64,000 bases of DNA from JAHOYW01 sp963664605 (GTDB taxonomy: Bacteria > Verrucomicrobiota > Lentisphaeria > Victivallales > Victivallaceae), in NCBI GenBank assembly GCA_963664605.1, contig OY761536.1:1550001-1614000 (forward strand), in the 5' to 3' direction. The translations under genes and the position numbers were made by a program. Under the pieces are notes generated by a model that searched no databases, had not been told where the DNA came from, and saw only the letters and a program-made list of their open reading frames with translations. Below are positions 24,983-34,710 of this stretch, in pieces; position 1 is the first letter of the stretch; each line of letters begins with the position of its first letter.

Positions 24983-27900
24983 TTATTTCTCGTTTTTCAA
25001 TTGTTCAAGCGCATTACGATACTCAACCGGGAATACCTTGACGAATTTATCACGTTCATTAACCCAGTCGTTAAGAATGTTTCTGGCGCGTTTACTGCCG
25101 GTTACCGCCCGGTGCTCTTTTATCAGGTCGAGGAGTTCGGCTTCTGAATCTGAATTCGGAAGTACGCTTTCAAGATCGACGCTTTCGACATTACAGCGCA
25201 GGTCAAAATCATTGGACTGGTCGTATACATAAGCGATGCCGCCAGTCATCCCCGCCGCGAAATTTACCCCGGTGCGTCCTAAAACGACAACACGTCCTCC
25301 GGTCATGTATTCGCAGCCGTGATCGCCGAGGCCTTCAACTACAGCGGTTATCCCGCTGTTGCGGATGGCGAAACGTTCGCCAGCCTGGCCGTTAATGAAT
25401 ATTTGCCCGCTTGTGCCGCCGTAGCCGATTACATTGCCCGCAATCACATTTTCGCTGGCTTTAAAAGACGTTTCTGGTTCCGGTTTAATAATTATCCGCC
25501 CGCCGGATAAACCTTTTCCGACATAATCATTGGCTTCTCCGGATAATTCAAAACTTAAACCCGGAGCCAGAAACGCTCCAAAACTTTGTCCAGCGCAACC
25601 GCTGAAATTAACTTTTATCGTATCCTGAGGCAGCCCGGCTGCGCCGTGATGTGCGACGACTTCGCCGGAGAGCTCGGTTCCAACTGTTCTGTTTACATTG
25701 CTGATGCTTAAATCAAGTTCCGCTTTTTTACCGGATTCAATACTTTCTTTCAAAGCCCCGAGCAGGTACTCACGGTCGTAATTGACTAATTCCTCGGCGG
25801 TGTCAGCTTGATAACGGACCTTGCCTTTTACAGGTTCCAGTATTTTCGAGAAATCCAGATTACGCGCTTTATAAAAATCAATTGCTTTGTTCACCTGCAA
25901 CAGGTCACTGCGTCCGATTGCTTCATCCAGTGAACGCAAACCCAGTTTCGCCAGATATTCACGGACTTCCTCGGCTATGAAGCGCAGGAAATTCTCAATG
26001 TATTCGGGTTTGCCTTTAAAGCATTTACGTAATTCCGGATCTTGCGTCGCTACCCCGAACGGGCAGCTGTTGTCATGGCATTTACGCATCATCAGGCAAC
26101 CTATACATACCAGGATCGTAGTCGCGAATCCGAACTCCTCCGCTCCGAGTAAAGTGCCGATTATTACATCGCGTCCGGTTTTCAACTGGCCGTCCACCTG
26201 CAAACGGACTTTTGAACGCAGGTTGTTCAATACCAGAGTCTGTTGAGTTTCAGCCAGGCCGAGTTCCCACGGCAGCCCGGCGTGTTTGATACTGGTCAAA
26301 GGAGACGCTCCGGTTCCGCCGTCGTGCCCGCTTATCAATACTACATCAGAATGAGCTTTTGCCACTCCGGCTGCAATTGTACCGACACCGACTTCAGACA
26401 CCAGTTTTACTGAAACCCGTGCTTCCGGGTTGGAGTTGCGCAAATCGTAGATCAATTGCGCCAAATCCTCGATAGAATAAATATCATGGTGCGGCGGAGG
26501 AGAGATCAAGCTGACATAGGGCATGGAATGACGGATGCGGGCAATATATTTGTCTACTTTATGACCCGGAAGTTGTCCGCCTTCACCGGGTTTTGCGCCC
26601 TGCGCCATTTTTATTTGTAATTCCCTTGCATGGCGCAAGTAGTCGATTGTCACCCCGAAACGGCCGCTGGCAATTTGTTTGATCGCGCTCATGCGGTTTT
26701 CACCGTTCGGGCCGAGTTTATAGCGTTCTGGATCTTCTCCGCCTTCTCCGCTGTTGCTCATCGCTCCGAGTTTGTTCATTGCGATCGCGATGGTTTCATG
26801 TGCTTCCGGGCTCAGTGACCCCAAAGACATTGCGCCGGAAACAAAACGCTTGATAATTGATTCTGCGCTTTCGACTTCCTCCAGAGGTATTGAAATTGCC
26901 GGAGCCAGTTCAAATAAACCGCGCAAAGTGCATAAACGTTTTGACTGGTCGTCGATTAATTTTACATATTCTTTATATTTTTTATGGTCGTTGAGCTGCA
27001 CTGCATGCCGGAACGTTGACAGGCTTTCAGGCGTCCATAAATGATTTTCTCCGCTGCTGCGGTAATGGTATTGTCCGCCGAACGGCAGTAATTCTGATTT
27101 TTCCCTGGATGCGCTGTAGCGTTCCCGCGCTTCCGCGGCAACTTCCTTAATACCGATTCCGCCGATTCTGCTTACTGCGCCGGGAAAGTATTTATCGACA
27201 AATTCACTGGACAGGCCCACGGCTTCAAATATTTGAGCAGAACGGTAACTGCGCAATGTTGAAATACCCATTTTGGAAATAACTTTCAACAACCCTTTAT
27301 CCACCGCTTGAATATAGTTGGCGGTCGCGGTTATCGTATCGATTGCGAGTTTGCCGTTTTCGACCAGTGAAGTTACACTTGCCAAGGCAAGGTAAGGATT
27401 GACGGCGGTTGCGCCGAATCCAAGCAATAAAGCGAAATGCATGATTTCACGGACTTCCCCGGACTGGATGATTAGGCCTACTTCAGGACGCAGGCCAGCT
27501 TCTGTTAATGCTTTATTTACAGTCACCGTAGCCAGCAGTGACGGGATCGGTACTTTATTTTCATCTAGATCACGGTCACTTAAAATTAATATACGACAGC
27601 CGTCGGCAGCCGCTTCGACCGCGGCTTGAGCCAGGTTCTTTAAAGCTTCTTCCAGACTGCATTCTTCATCATTTCTTCCAAAAGCCATTGGCAGCGTCCG
27701 GCTTTTGAAATCGTCCTGCTTGATCTGGCACAAGCTGCTAAGTTCTCCATCAGTTAAAATCGGGCGCGGCAGTTTTATCAGGCGTGCGTGATCCGGGGTT
27801 TCTTCCAAAATATTGGCATGGTTGCCTATATAGGTGGTTAAACTCATTACCAGAGCTTCGCGGATAGGGTCAATAGGCGGATTAGTGACTTGCGCGAATA

Positions 27901-29434
27901 ATTGCTTGAAGTAATTGAACAAAAGCTGGGTTTTGTCAGATAAAACCGCTAAAGCGGCATCGTTACCCATTGAGCCGAGCGATTCCTTGCCGTTAGCCGC
28001 CATCGGCTTGATTACCATTTCCATGTCTTCGCGGCTATATCCGAACAAACGCTGTTCGTTAAATAGATTGTGAGAGAGATTGGAAGCGCTTATCATGCTG
28101 AACAAACCATGGGCGGAAATTTTATTTTCCTCGACCCAGCGGCGGTAAGGCTGGCGGCGTGCCGCCAGGTTTTTGATCTCGCCGTCATAGACCAGACGAT
28201 GGTTTTCCATGTCGCAGTAAATTATTTCACCGGGACGCAAACGTCCACGCTTGACAACTGTGCCGGGAGCTATATCCAGCACCCCGGTTTCAGAAGATAA
28301 TACAAAAATGTCATCTGAGCTTAAAGTGTAACGTGCCGGGCGCAGGCCGTTGCGGTCAAGTATAGCTCCGGCATTGATTCCATTGGAGAATGCCACAGCT
28401 GCGGGGCCGTCCCAAGGTTCCATCAGAGCTGAATGGTATTCAAAAAACGCCCGGACATCGCGTCCCATATAATATTTGTCGCCCCATGCCTGCGGCATCA
28501 GCATAAGCATTGTGTGTATTAAATCACGCCCGCAGGAAACCAGCAGCTCGAACATATTGTCCAGACAAGCCGAATCACTTTGCCCTTCTATAATCAAAGG
28601 CAGGACTTTCTTTAGGTCATCGCCAAGCAGTTCGCTGGCAAGATGCGGTTCACGCCCGCGCAGTTGATTCAGGTTGCCGCGCAGGGTGTTGATCTCACCA
28701 TTATGTGCCAGATAACGGAACGGATGTGCCAGTTCCCAGGTCGGGAAAGTATTGGTGCTGTAACGCTGATGCACCAGCGCCAGAGTGGATTTAAAATGTT
28801 TTGAAGCTAAATCAACATAAAAATTTTCAACCTGTCCTGCAAGCAGCAGTCCTTTATAAACAATGCTTCGGCTAGAACAACTGCAGATATAGCAGTCAGA
28901 TATTTTTTTCTCTATCAAACGTCGCACCACAAATAATTTGCGTTCCAGTGCATCCTGTTTTGCAATACCCTCACAGCCGATAAAAAGCTGACGGATAAAA
29001 GGGAGGTTTTTCCGGGCAGTTTCACCTATTTCCTCCGGTTTGACCGGTACGGTGCGCCATTTTATGACCTTACACTGTTCAGAAGTGACAAGCTTCTCGA
29101 TTTTAGCTTCCTGACCGACTCCACCAAAAATCATTGCTACGCCGTAACAACCTTTTTCAGGGAGTTCTTCGCCCAGTTCCCGGCGGAAAAATTCGTCTGG
29201 CATAGACATCAATAAGCCGGCTCCGTCACCGGTTTCGGGATCGCTGCCGACCGCTCCCCGGTGCGTCAGACGTTTAAGTACGGTCAAGCCCATTTGAACA
29301 ATGTGATGAGTAGGTTTGTTTTTCAAGTCAGCAACCAGTCCGACTCCGCAGGCATCGTGTTCATTATCAAAACTATATAATCCCTGATCTGCTATTGGTT
29401 TGGGAAATCGCTGTCGATCTTCAAAAGTCTGCAT
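24983..29434 (-). CDS. gltB: Glutamate synthase large subunit
   Basis: A 1483-residue GltB. The N-terminal glutaminase domain begins after a propeptide at Cys29 (EHDACGVGLVADLKNK), the likely nucleophile. The central and FMN-binding synthase domains carry TDGELSSLCQIKQDDF, AMSNSGEGGEDPERY, GAKPGEGGQLPGHKV and RHSMPYVSLISPPPHHDIYS, with the 3Fe-4S cysteines in CIGCLMMRKCHDNSCPFGVA. The C-terminal GXGXG beta-helix domain is present (AGNVIGYGGTSGQIFINGQA). With GltD it converts glutamine plus 2-oxoglutarate to two glutamates. The gene is preceded by a -24/-12 promoter and two phased palindromes. Confidence 0.97.
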   Translation of the reverse strand: MQTFEDRQRFPKPIADQGLYSFDNEHDACGVGLVADLKNKPTHHIVQMGLTVLKRLTHRGAVGSDPETGDGAGLLMSMPDEFFRRELGEELPEKGCYGVAMIFGGVGQEAKIEKLVTSEQCKVIKWRTVPVKPEEIGETARKNLPFIRQLFIGCEGIAKQDALERKLFVVRRLIEKKISDCYICSCSSRSIVYKGLLLAGQVENFYVDLASKHFKSTLALVHQRYSTNTFPTWELAHPFRYLAHNGEINTLRGNLNQLRGREPHLASELLGDDLKKVLPLIIEGQSDSACLDNMFELLVSCGRDLIHTMLMLMPQAWGDKYYMGRDVRAFFEYHSALMEPWDGPAAVAFSNGINAGAILDRNGLRPARYTLSSDDIFVLSSETGVLDIAPGTVVKRGRLRPGEIIYCDMENHRLVYDGEIKNLAARRQPYRRWVEENKISAHGLFSMISASNLSHNLFNEQRLFGYSREDMEMVIKPMAANGKESLGSMGNDAALAVLSDKTQLLFNYFKQLFAQVTNPPIDPIREALVMSLTTYIGNHANILEETPDHARLIKLPRPILTDGELSSLCQIKQDDFKSRTLPMAFGRNDEECSLEEALKNLAQAAVEAAADGCRILILSDRDLDENKVPIPSLLATVTVNKALTEAGLRPEVGLIIQSGEVREIMHFALLLGFGATAVNPYLALASVTSLVENGKLAIDTITATANYIQAVDKGLLKVISKMGISTLRSYRSAQIFEAVGLSSEFVDKYFPGAVSRIGGIGIKEVAAEARERYSASREKSELLPFGGQYHYRSSGENHLWTPESLSTFRHAVQLNDHKKYKEYVKLIDDQSKRLCTLRGLFELAPAISIPLEEVESAESIIKRFVSGAMSLGSLSPEAHETIAIAMNKLGAMSNSGEGGEDPERYKLGPNGENRMSAIKQIASGRFGVTIDYLRHARELQIKMAQGAKPGEGGQLPGHKVDKYIARIRHSMPYVSLISPPPHHDIYSIEDLAQLIYDLRNSNPEARVSVKLVSEVGVGTIAAGVAKAHSDVVLISGHDGGTGASPLTSIKHAGLPWELGLAETQQTLVLNNLRSKVRLQVDGQLKTGRDVIIGTLLGAEEFGFATTILVCIGCLMMRKCHDNSCPFGVATQDPELRKCFKGKPEYIENFLRFIAEEVREYLAKLGLRSLDEAIGRSDLLQVNKAIDFYKARNLDFSKILEPVKGKVRYQADTAEELVNYDREYLLGALKESIESGKKAELDLSISNVNRTVGTELSGEVVAHHGAAGLPQDTIKVNFSGCAGQSFGAFLAPGLSFELSGEANDYVGKGLSGGRIIIKPEPETSFKASENVIAGNVIGYGGTSGQIFINGQAGERFAIRNSGITAVVEGLGDHGCEYMTGGRVVVLGRTGVNFAAGMTGGIAYVYDQSNDFDLRCNVESVDLESVLPNSDSEAELLDLIKEHRAVTGSKRARNILNDWVNERDKFVKVFPVEYRNALEQLKNEK

Positions 29435-29491
29435 ATTTTTTTATGTCCTTAAATTTTATCTTTTATATATTTATCAGTGCGGGATATTGAT

Positions 29492-29508
29492 AGCACAAAG
29501 CGTGCCAA
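29492..29508 (-). promoter_or_regulatory. Sigma-54 (-24/-12) promoter of gltBD
   Basis: Read on the minus strand: TTGGCACGCTTTGTGCT, with GG and GC separated by 10 bases, close to the RpoN consensus TTGGCACGNNNNTTGCT. It lies 58-74 bp before the gltB start. Confidence 0.82.
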
Positions 29509-29549
29509 GTATGAAGTGAGCAGGAAAGGCATAAAAAAAACCGTTTTTC

Positions 29550-29594
29550 TAACAATTTTGTAAAATAAAAAATAAAAACTTACATTTTTGTAAG
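29550..29594. promoter_or_regulatory. Two phased TNACA-N4-TGTNA palindromes upstream of gltB
   Basis: TAACAATTTTGTAA at 29550-29563 and the perfect palindrome CTTACA-TTTT-TGTAAG at 29579-29594 have centres 30 bp apart. They lie 42-102 bp upstream of the -24 element, a suitable place for a sigma-54 enhancer-binding activator. The same element recurs upstream of glnN. Confidence 0.7.
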
Positions 29595-29863
29595 CGTTAG
29601 TAAAGAAAATCATTTTTCATTAGGGGAACTTTGTAAGAGTAAATAATGGAATGACAAACAAACATTCAGTATTGTTTTTTTTGATTTTTAATCTTTTTAT
29701 CCTTATTCTACTCTCTATAATATGGGCTTTAGGAGTTTTAAAATTAGTTTGCTTTATATATTTTATAGATATATAATACCAGATGATATTGTCCTTAGCG
29801 GGATAGTTGAATGAAGAAAAAATCATGTTAATCTTGTTTATCCTGTCAAAAAAAAGGATTTTT

Positions 29864-30346
29864 ATGAATGCGAAAGAAATCATTGATGCCCTGAAACTTG
29901 AACCTCTGGAGATTGAAGGCGGATTCTTTAAAGAAATATACCGGTCAATGGTGACGACGGAAAAGCAAGGCCGGGTATGCGGGACAAGTATTTATTATTT
30001 GATGACTTCACGGGATATTTCCCCGTGGCATAAAGTTGCCGGCGATGAGATATGGTACTATCATGGCGGCAGTCCGGCTGTCCAGCTTTTGATCCACCCT
30101 GACGGCAGGATGGAAGAACGCCTTATCGGGCTTGACATTAAAGCTGGACAGATGCCGCAAAGCCTGATTCCCGCGAACAGCTGGCAGGCCGCTGTATTGC
30201 TGGATAAAAGCGAAGATGCCTGGGGACTATTTGGTGCGAGTGTATTTCCCGGTTTTGAATACGAAGATTTTACCGGAGCCAGCGTTGAACAGATGATTGA
30301 AAACTTTCCTCACTTAAAAGGACTTCTTGCTGATTTCTTCAGGTGA
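29864..30346 (+). CDS. Cupin domain protein (DUF985/Cupin_5 family)
   Basis: A 160-residue protein starting at the ATG at 29864, preceded by AAAGGA. It shows the Cupin_5 pattern EIIDALKLEPLEIEGGFFKE, TSIYYLMTSRDISPWHKVAG, DEIWYYHGGSPAVQLLIHPD and a C-terminal GASVFPGFEYEDFTGASVEQ. His and Glu in WHKVAGDEIW are typical metal or sugar-binding positions. Biochemical function of the family is poorly defined. It lies alone on the plus strand between gltB and glnN. An upstream in-frame ATG at 29807 would add 19 residues but lacks a ribosome site. Confidence 0.88.
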   Translation: MNAKEIIDALKLEPLEIEGGFFKEIYRSMVTTEKQGRVCGTSIYYLMTSRDISPWHKVAGDEIWYYHGGSPAVQLLIHPDGRMEERLIGLDIKAGQMPQSLIPANSWQAAVLLDKSEDAWGLFGASVFPGFEYEDFTGASVEQMIENFPHLKGLLADFFR

Positions 30347-30359
30347 AAAAAAGCAGATG

Positions 30360-30626
30360 TGACAATTTTGTCATTGTTTTATAATAATCTTAAATTTTGT
30401 TTGTTTTTATTCTTTTTAACCTTATATTTAAAATGAAAAGGGTGTTGAGAACTCTTTTTATTATAGAAAAATTAAAGGTTTTTCGAGATTACTTTGCTGA
30501 AGAGGATAGTATAAAGAAATTTATAGTGTTTTTTTAAGCAAGCTTAGATTGTTAATAATTTTGTAAGAACCTGATATGCTTTGACAATTTTGTAAAAAAG
30601 CTTCAAAAATATAACATTTTTGTATG
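30360..30626. promoter_or_regulatory. Phased ACAATTTTGTAA-type palindromes upstream of glnN
   Basis: Related elements occur at 30360-30373 (perfect TGACA-N4-TGTCA), 30552-30567, 30581-30596 and 30611-30626. The last three have centres 29 and 30 bp apart, the same helical phasing as the gltB pair, and lie 50-130 bp upstream of the glnN -24 element. This fits multiple enhancer sites for one activator. The 430-bp gap 30347-30776 has no other gene I can support. Confidence 0.68.
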
Positions 30627-30678
30627 TTTTTTTGTTAGTCAAACTGGTCTTTAAGCTTGGGCATGATATATATAAAAG

Positions 30679-30695
30679 TTGGCACACTTCCTGCT
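30679..30695 (+). promoter_or_regulatory. Sigma-54 (-24/-12) promoter of glnN
   Basis: TTGGCACACTTCCTGCT has GG (30681-30682) and GC (30693-30694) separated by exactly 10 bases, close to the RpoN consensus. The predicted start is near 30706, giving a leader of about 70 bases before the ATG at 30777. Confidence 0.8.
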
Positions 30696-30776
30696 TTTAT
30701 CAAATCCCGTAATCTTAAAGGAAATATAATAAATATTAACTTATGAGGCAATGCCTCAACAACCAAAGGATTTTTT

Positions 30777-32903
30777 ATGAGCAACAGTCGAGTAAAAGCT
30801 ATTGGTAAAATAGCATCCAAAGTCGTAGAGCATAAACCCTTATGCGGCCCGGCAAAAACTGATTTTTATGGTGAAGACGTTTTCAATACAGCCGCTATAC
30901 GTAAATACCTGGCAAAAGATGTGGCGGAAAAACTTTTAGATATAGCCAACAACAAAATACCTTTTGATTCAGAACTTGCCGGCGATATCGCCCACGGCAT
31001 GAAACAATGGGCGCTTGACCGTGGAGTTACGCATTTTACTCACTGGTTCCAGCCTCTTACTGGCGCTACTGCTGAAAAACACGACTCTTTTCTCGATCCT
31101 AAAGGCGATACTGCGATTATGAGTTTTTCTGGTAAAAACCTGATCGTCGGTGAACCGGACGCTTCAAGTTTCCCGTCAGGCGGACTACGCTGTACTTTTG
31201 AAGCTCGCGGTTATACAGCGTGGGATCCGACAAGTCCGGCATTTATTAAACGTCATGGTAACGGCGCGACACTCTGTATTCCTACAGCTTTCTGTTCATA
31301 CACAGGCGAAGCTTTGGATAAAAAGACTCCGCTTCTGCGTTCAATGCAGGTTGTTTCCAGTGCTGTTAAACGCATGATGAAATGTTTTGGACAGGAAGAA
31401 GCCAATGTCAGTATCACACTTGGCGCTGAACAGGAATATTTCCTGATTGATAAAAATTTCTACCTGAACCGTCCAGACCTGGTGCAGACTGGCCGTACAG
31501 TATTTGGCGCTACTCCTCCGAAGCACCAGCAGCTCGATGACCATTATTTCGGCGCTATCAAACTGCGTGTATTGAATTTCATGGCGGAAGTTGAAACTGA
31601 GCTCTGGAAGCTGGGGATTCCAGCGAAAACCCGTCATAATGAAGTTGCACCCGCGCAGTTTGAATTTGCACCTATGTTTGAGGATGTAAATTTATCTGTA
31701 GACCACAACATGCTGGCGATGGAAGTCTTGCGTCAGGTAGCCGACCGTCATGGACTGGTTTGCCTGCTCCACGAAAAACCATTTGCAGGAATCAACGGTT
31801 CAGGCAAACATAACAACTGGTCAGTATGCAGTGGTAAAACAAACCTGCTTGATCCAGGTAATGATCCTCACCAGAACGCTATTTTCCTGACGACCCTCTG
31901 CTCTGTTATCCAGGCAATTGACAACTACAGTGACCTCCTCCGCAGCACAGTAGCCAGTATTGGCAACGATCACCGTCTTGGCGCTAACGAAGCACCTCCG
32001 GCAATCATTTCAATATTCCTTGGCGAACAGCTGGCAGACGTTATCGAACAAATTGAAAAAGGTGGAGCCACTTCCAGTCGTAAAGGCGGACATATGCGCA
32101 TAGGAGTTGATACCCTTCCGCAGCTGCCGCGTGACGCTACAGACCGTAACCGTACAAGTCCTTTTGCTTTTACCGGCAACAAATTTGAATTCCGCGCTCC
32201 TGGTTCAAACCAGTCATGCGGCGGTCCTAATACTGTATTGAACACTATTATTGCTGATTCCATCAATTCAATTTGTGATAAACTTGAAAAATCCACTGCT
32301 AAAAACTTCAACAGTGAACTGCAGAAAGTTCTGCAGGGAATCATCAAGAAGCACAAACGTGTTATTTTCAATGGCGATAATTATTCTGAAGCATGGGTGA
32401 AAGAAGCTGAAAAACGCGGCTTGCCAAATGCAAAATCAACTCCTGAAGCCCTTAAAGCGATTACCGTTGCTAAGAATGTCAAGATTTTCGAAAAATATAA
32501 TGTATTGAGTAAGAAAGAACTTCATTCCCGCTACGAAGTATTTACTGAAGAATATGAAGGAAAATTGCTTATTGAAGGTAATATTGCACTGGAGATTGCC
32601 AGCAATATGATTCTGCCGGCTGTAACTGAAGAATACAAAAACGCAGTTTCAGCATTGAATAAAGCTAAAGCTGTAAAACTCAGTGCGGGAACTAAAGGCC
32701 TGACTAAAAAGGCTGAAGCCCTTGGTAAAGGTTTGGATGAACTGGTCACCAAAACAGCTAAGCTCGAAGCTGCATTAAAGTCTTCAAGCAAAATCATTCC
32801 TGCAATGAATTCGCTGAGAGATACTGTTGATGCATTGGAAATCATCACATCCGATAAAAATTGGCCTCTCCCGAAATATCGTGAAATGCTGTTCATATAT
32901 TAA
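30777..32903 (+). CDS. glnN: Glutamine synthetase type III (GlnN)
   Basis: A 708-residue type III glutamine synthetase, the length and signatures separating it from GlnA type I. Visible family segments are FPSGGLRCTFEARGYTAWDP, GAEQEYFLIDKNFY (catalytic Glu), GIPAKTRHNEVAPAQFEFAP, EKPFAGINGSGKHNNWSV (ATP/glutamate site) and DRNRTSPFAFTGNKFEFRAP. The C-terminal III-specific helical extension (about 560-708) is intact. It assimilates ammonium into glutamine. Upstream are a -24/-12 promoter and phased palindromes shared with gltBD. A strong terminator follows. Confidence 0.97.
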   Translation: MSNSRVKAIGKIASKVVEHKPLCGPAKTDFYGEDVFNTAAIRKYLAKDVAEKLLDIANNKIPFDSELAGDIAHGMKQWALDRGVTHFTHWFQPLTGATAEKHDSFLDPKGDTAIMSFSGKNLIVGEPDASSFPSGGLRCTFEARGYTAWDPTSPAFIKRHGNGATLCIPTAFCSYTGEALDKKTPLLRSMQVVSSAVKRMMKCFGQEEANVSITLGAEQEYFLIDKNFYLNRPDLVQTGRTVFGATPPKHQQLDDHYFGAIKLRVLNFMAEVETELWKLGIPAKTRHNEVAPAQFEFAPMFEDVNLSVDHNMLAMEVLRQVADRHGLVCLLHEKPFAGINGSGKHNNWSVCSGKTNLLDPGNDPHQNAIFLTTLCSVIQAIDNYSDLLRSTVASIGNDHRLGANEAPPAIISIFLGEQLADVIEQIEKGGATSSRKGGHMRIGVDTLPQLPRDATDRNRTSPFAFTGNKFEFRAPGSNQSCGGPNTVLNTIIADSINSICDKLEKSTAKNFNSELQKVLQGIIKKHKRVIFNGDNYSEAWVKEAEKRGLPNAKSTPEALKAITVAKNVKIFEKYNVLSKKELHSRYEVFTEEYEGKLLIEGNIALEIASNMILPAVTEEYKNAVSALNKAKAVKLSAGTKGLTKKAEALGKGLDELVTKTAKLEAALKSSSKIIPAMNSLRDTVDALEIITSDKNWPLPKYREMLFIY

Positions 32904-32925
32904 GCGGACACCATTATAGTTTATC

Positions 32926-32960
32926 AAAGCCGACCTTAACCGGTCGGCTTTTATTTTTTT
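32926..32960 (+). terminator. Intrinsic terminator after glnN
   Basis: AAAGCCGACC (32926-32935) pairs perfectly with GGTCGGCTTT (32942-32951) across a six-base loop and is followed by a T-rich run to 32960, 23 bp after the glnN stop. Confidence 0.9.
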
Positions 32961-32984
32961 ATCACTAAAAGTAGTTATATTTAT

Positions 32985-33014
32985 TTGACTAAATCCATAT
33001 GTTGAGCTTATATT
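32985..33014 (+). promoter_or_regulatory. Putative sigma-70 promoter of the LCAT-like lipoprotein gene
   Basis: TTGACT (32985-32990) and TATATT (33009-33014) are separated by 18 bp and lie directly after the glnN terminator and 42 bp before the next ATG. Confidence 0.55.
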
Positions 33015-33055
33015 AGGAACTATTCATTCAACAATAATAGAAGGGAAGGTGAAGC

Positions 33056-34585
33056 ATGAAAAGAGTAAAAGTGATTCCTTTATTCTCGGCAGTCGTATCG
33101 GCAATATTATTCCTCGGAGCTTGTAATTCCAAAGATTCGGCAATCGGTTCATACCAGTCGGCTAATGTTTATGAAAAGGCACTCTATAGTGAAATTGCGG
33201 AAAAATCAGCAGCGTATGAAGGCCCGGAGCGTAATCCGGTTATTTTTATACATGGTTTTCTCGGAGCACGCTTGAGAGATAAAGATACTGGCGAATGTAT
33301 ATGGGGTAATTTTACCGGTAAACAGATTATGGATGGATTTACAAAAAAATATTTCCGTCAACTGGCAGTTCCTATGCAGCTTGGAACACCTTTGGAAAAA
33401 CTTCCTGATAACCTGGAGGCGGTACAGCTTTTGAGGAATATGGAAGTAAATATTATGACGATGAATTTTAAGATGGTAGCTTACCAGTCTATAATCAATA
33501 TTCTTTCGAAGGCGGGATATGTCCCGGAATGTATGCCCCTGCCTAAAGATAAGAAGTTTTATTCACTGTTTGCCTTCTATTATGATTGGCGTGATGACAT
33601 TTCTGAAAACTGTAAACGTTTGCATCAATTTATCATGCTCAGGAAAAAATACCTTCAAAAGAAATACGAAAAATATTATGGTATCAAAAATTATGACGTT
33701 CAGTTTGATATAGTTGCTCACTCCATGGGCGGGCTGCTTACCCGTTATTATCTCCGCTACGGTGAACAGCTTTTGCATCCTGAACATAATGTAATGCCTA
33801 AATTGGACTGGCGCGGCAGTAAAAATGTGGATAAAGTCATTATTGTCGCAACTCCCAATGCCGGTTACCTTGATACTTGCATTGAACTGACGCAAGGTTT
33901 ACAGCTTGATCCCAACCTGCCGGTCTATCCTCCGGGAATCGTTGGAACCTGGGAGAGTATTTACCAGATGATGCCGGTTTCAGGCATGCGTGCGGTAGTC
34001 AATGGACGTAAAGGCGGCCCTGAAGTTGATATGTTCGATCCAAATGTATGGATCAAAAACAACTGGGGACTGGCTGATCCTAAACAGGACCAAATATTGA
34101 AGGCTTTGATGCCCAAGGTATATTCAGCCGAAAAAAGGCGCGAGGTTGCACTTGACCATTTACGGAAATGTCTTGCCAGCGCAAAGAAATTTACTAAAGC
34201 TATGCGTATTCACTCCAAGCCGCCGAAGGACATTATGCTCATATTATTTGCCGGAGATGCGGTTAAGACCAGGCGTACCGCAATAGTTGATCCCAAAACC
34301 AATAAGTTAAAAGTTCCTGACGAGAAATGGGCTTGGGGCCCCGGAGATGGCAAAGTTTTGTCAGGCAGTGCACGTTTTGACGAACGTATGGGACATAAAT
34401 GGAAGCCTTTCCTTGTATCGCCGATAAAATGGGATGTTGTTGTATTTGTGCAGGGAGCACACATGGGAATCATGGATAATTACACCTTTATCGATAATTT
34501 CAGTTATTATCTGCTGGAGTTCCCTTCTCCTAAAAGCCATATGACGCATACATATTTCGCTAAAGTAATGAAGAACAAAAAATAA
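33056..34585 (+). CDS. LCAT-like esterase/lipase lipoprotein
   Basis: A 509-residue exported lipoprotein: signal MKRVKVIPLFSAVVSAILFL followed by lipobox LGAC, then NSKDS. The alpha/beta-hydrolase fold shows an oxyanion/HG motif (NPVIFIHGFLGARLRD) and the nucleophile elbow VAHSMGGLLTRYYL typical of the lecithin:cholesterol acyltransferase (LCAT) superfamily. Candidate acid and base are Asp in PGDGKVLSGSARF and His in FVQGAHMGIMDN. It should be anchored in the periplasm or outer membrane and hydrolyse or transfer acyl esters; the natural substrate is not evident. It has its own promoter and is followed by a hairpin at 34624-34647. Confidence 0.82.
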   Translation: MKRVKVIPLFSAVVSAILFLGACNSKDSAIGSYQSANVYEKALYSEIAEKSAAYEGPERNPVIFIHGFLGARLRDKDTGECIWGNFTGKQIMDGFTKKYFRQLAVPMQLGTPLEKLPDNLEAVQLLRNMEVNIMTMNFKMVAYQSIINILSKAGYVPECMPLPKDKKFYSLFAFYYDWRDDISENCKRLHQFIMLRKKYLQKKYEKYYGIKNYDVQFDIVAHSMGGLLTRYYLRYGEQLLHPEHNVMPKLDWRGSKNVDKVIIVATPNAGYLDTCIELTQGLQLDPNLPVYPPGIVGTWESIYQMMPVSGMRAVVNGRKGGPEVDMFDPNVWIKNNWGLADPKQDQILKALMPKVYSAEKRREVALDHLRKCLASAKKFTKAMRIHSKPPKDIMLILFAGDAVKTRRTAIVDPKTNKLKVPDEKWAWGPGDGKVLSGSARFDERMGHKWKPFLVSPIKWDVVVFVQGAHMGIMDNYTFIDNFSYYLLEFPSPKSHMTHTYFAKVMKNKK

Positions 34586-34623
34586 TATGTTCAGTAACTG
34601 TTCAAAATAACCTTTGCGCTGGT

Positions 34624-34647
34624 GGCGCATAGTTTATGCTATGCGCC
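34624..34647. terminator. Perfect 9-bp hairpin between convergent genes
   Basis: GGCGCATAG (34624-34632) pairs with CTATGCGCC (34639-34647) around a six-base loop. It lies in the 125-bp space between the convergent LCAT-like and nadE genes and may end transcription from either side, but the T-run on the plus side is weak. Confidence 0.5.
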
Positions 34648-34710
34648 TTAAATTATCCAGGCAGTATGGGGTAACTGGCGGATTTTGTCAAGCCTGTTTT
34701 CTTATATATC

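Noticed and set aside
30635..30820. 61-residue minus-strand open frame overlapping the glnN promoter
   Set aside because: It covers the -24/-12 promoter and start of glnN and has no supporting signals.
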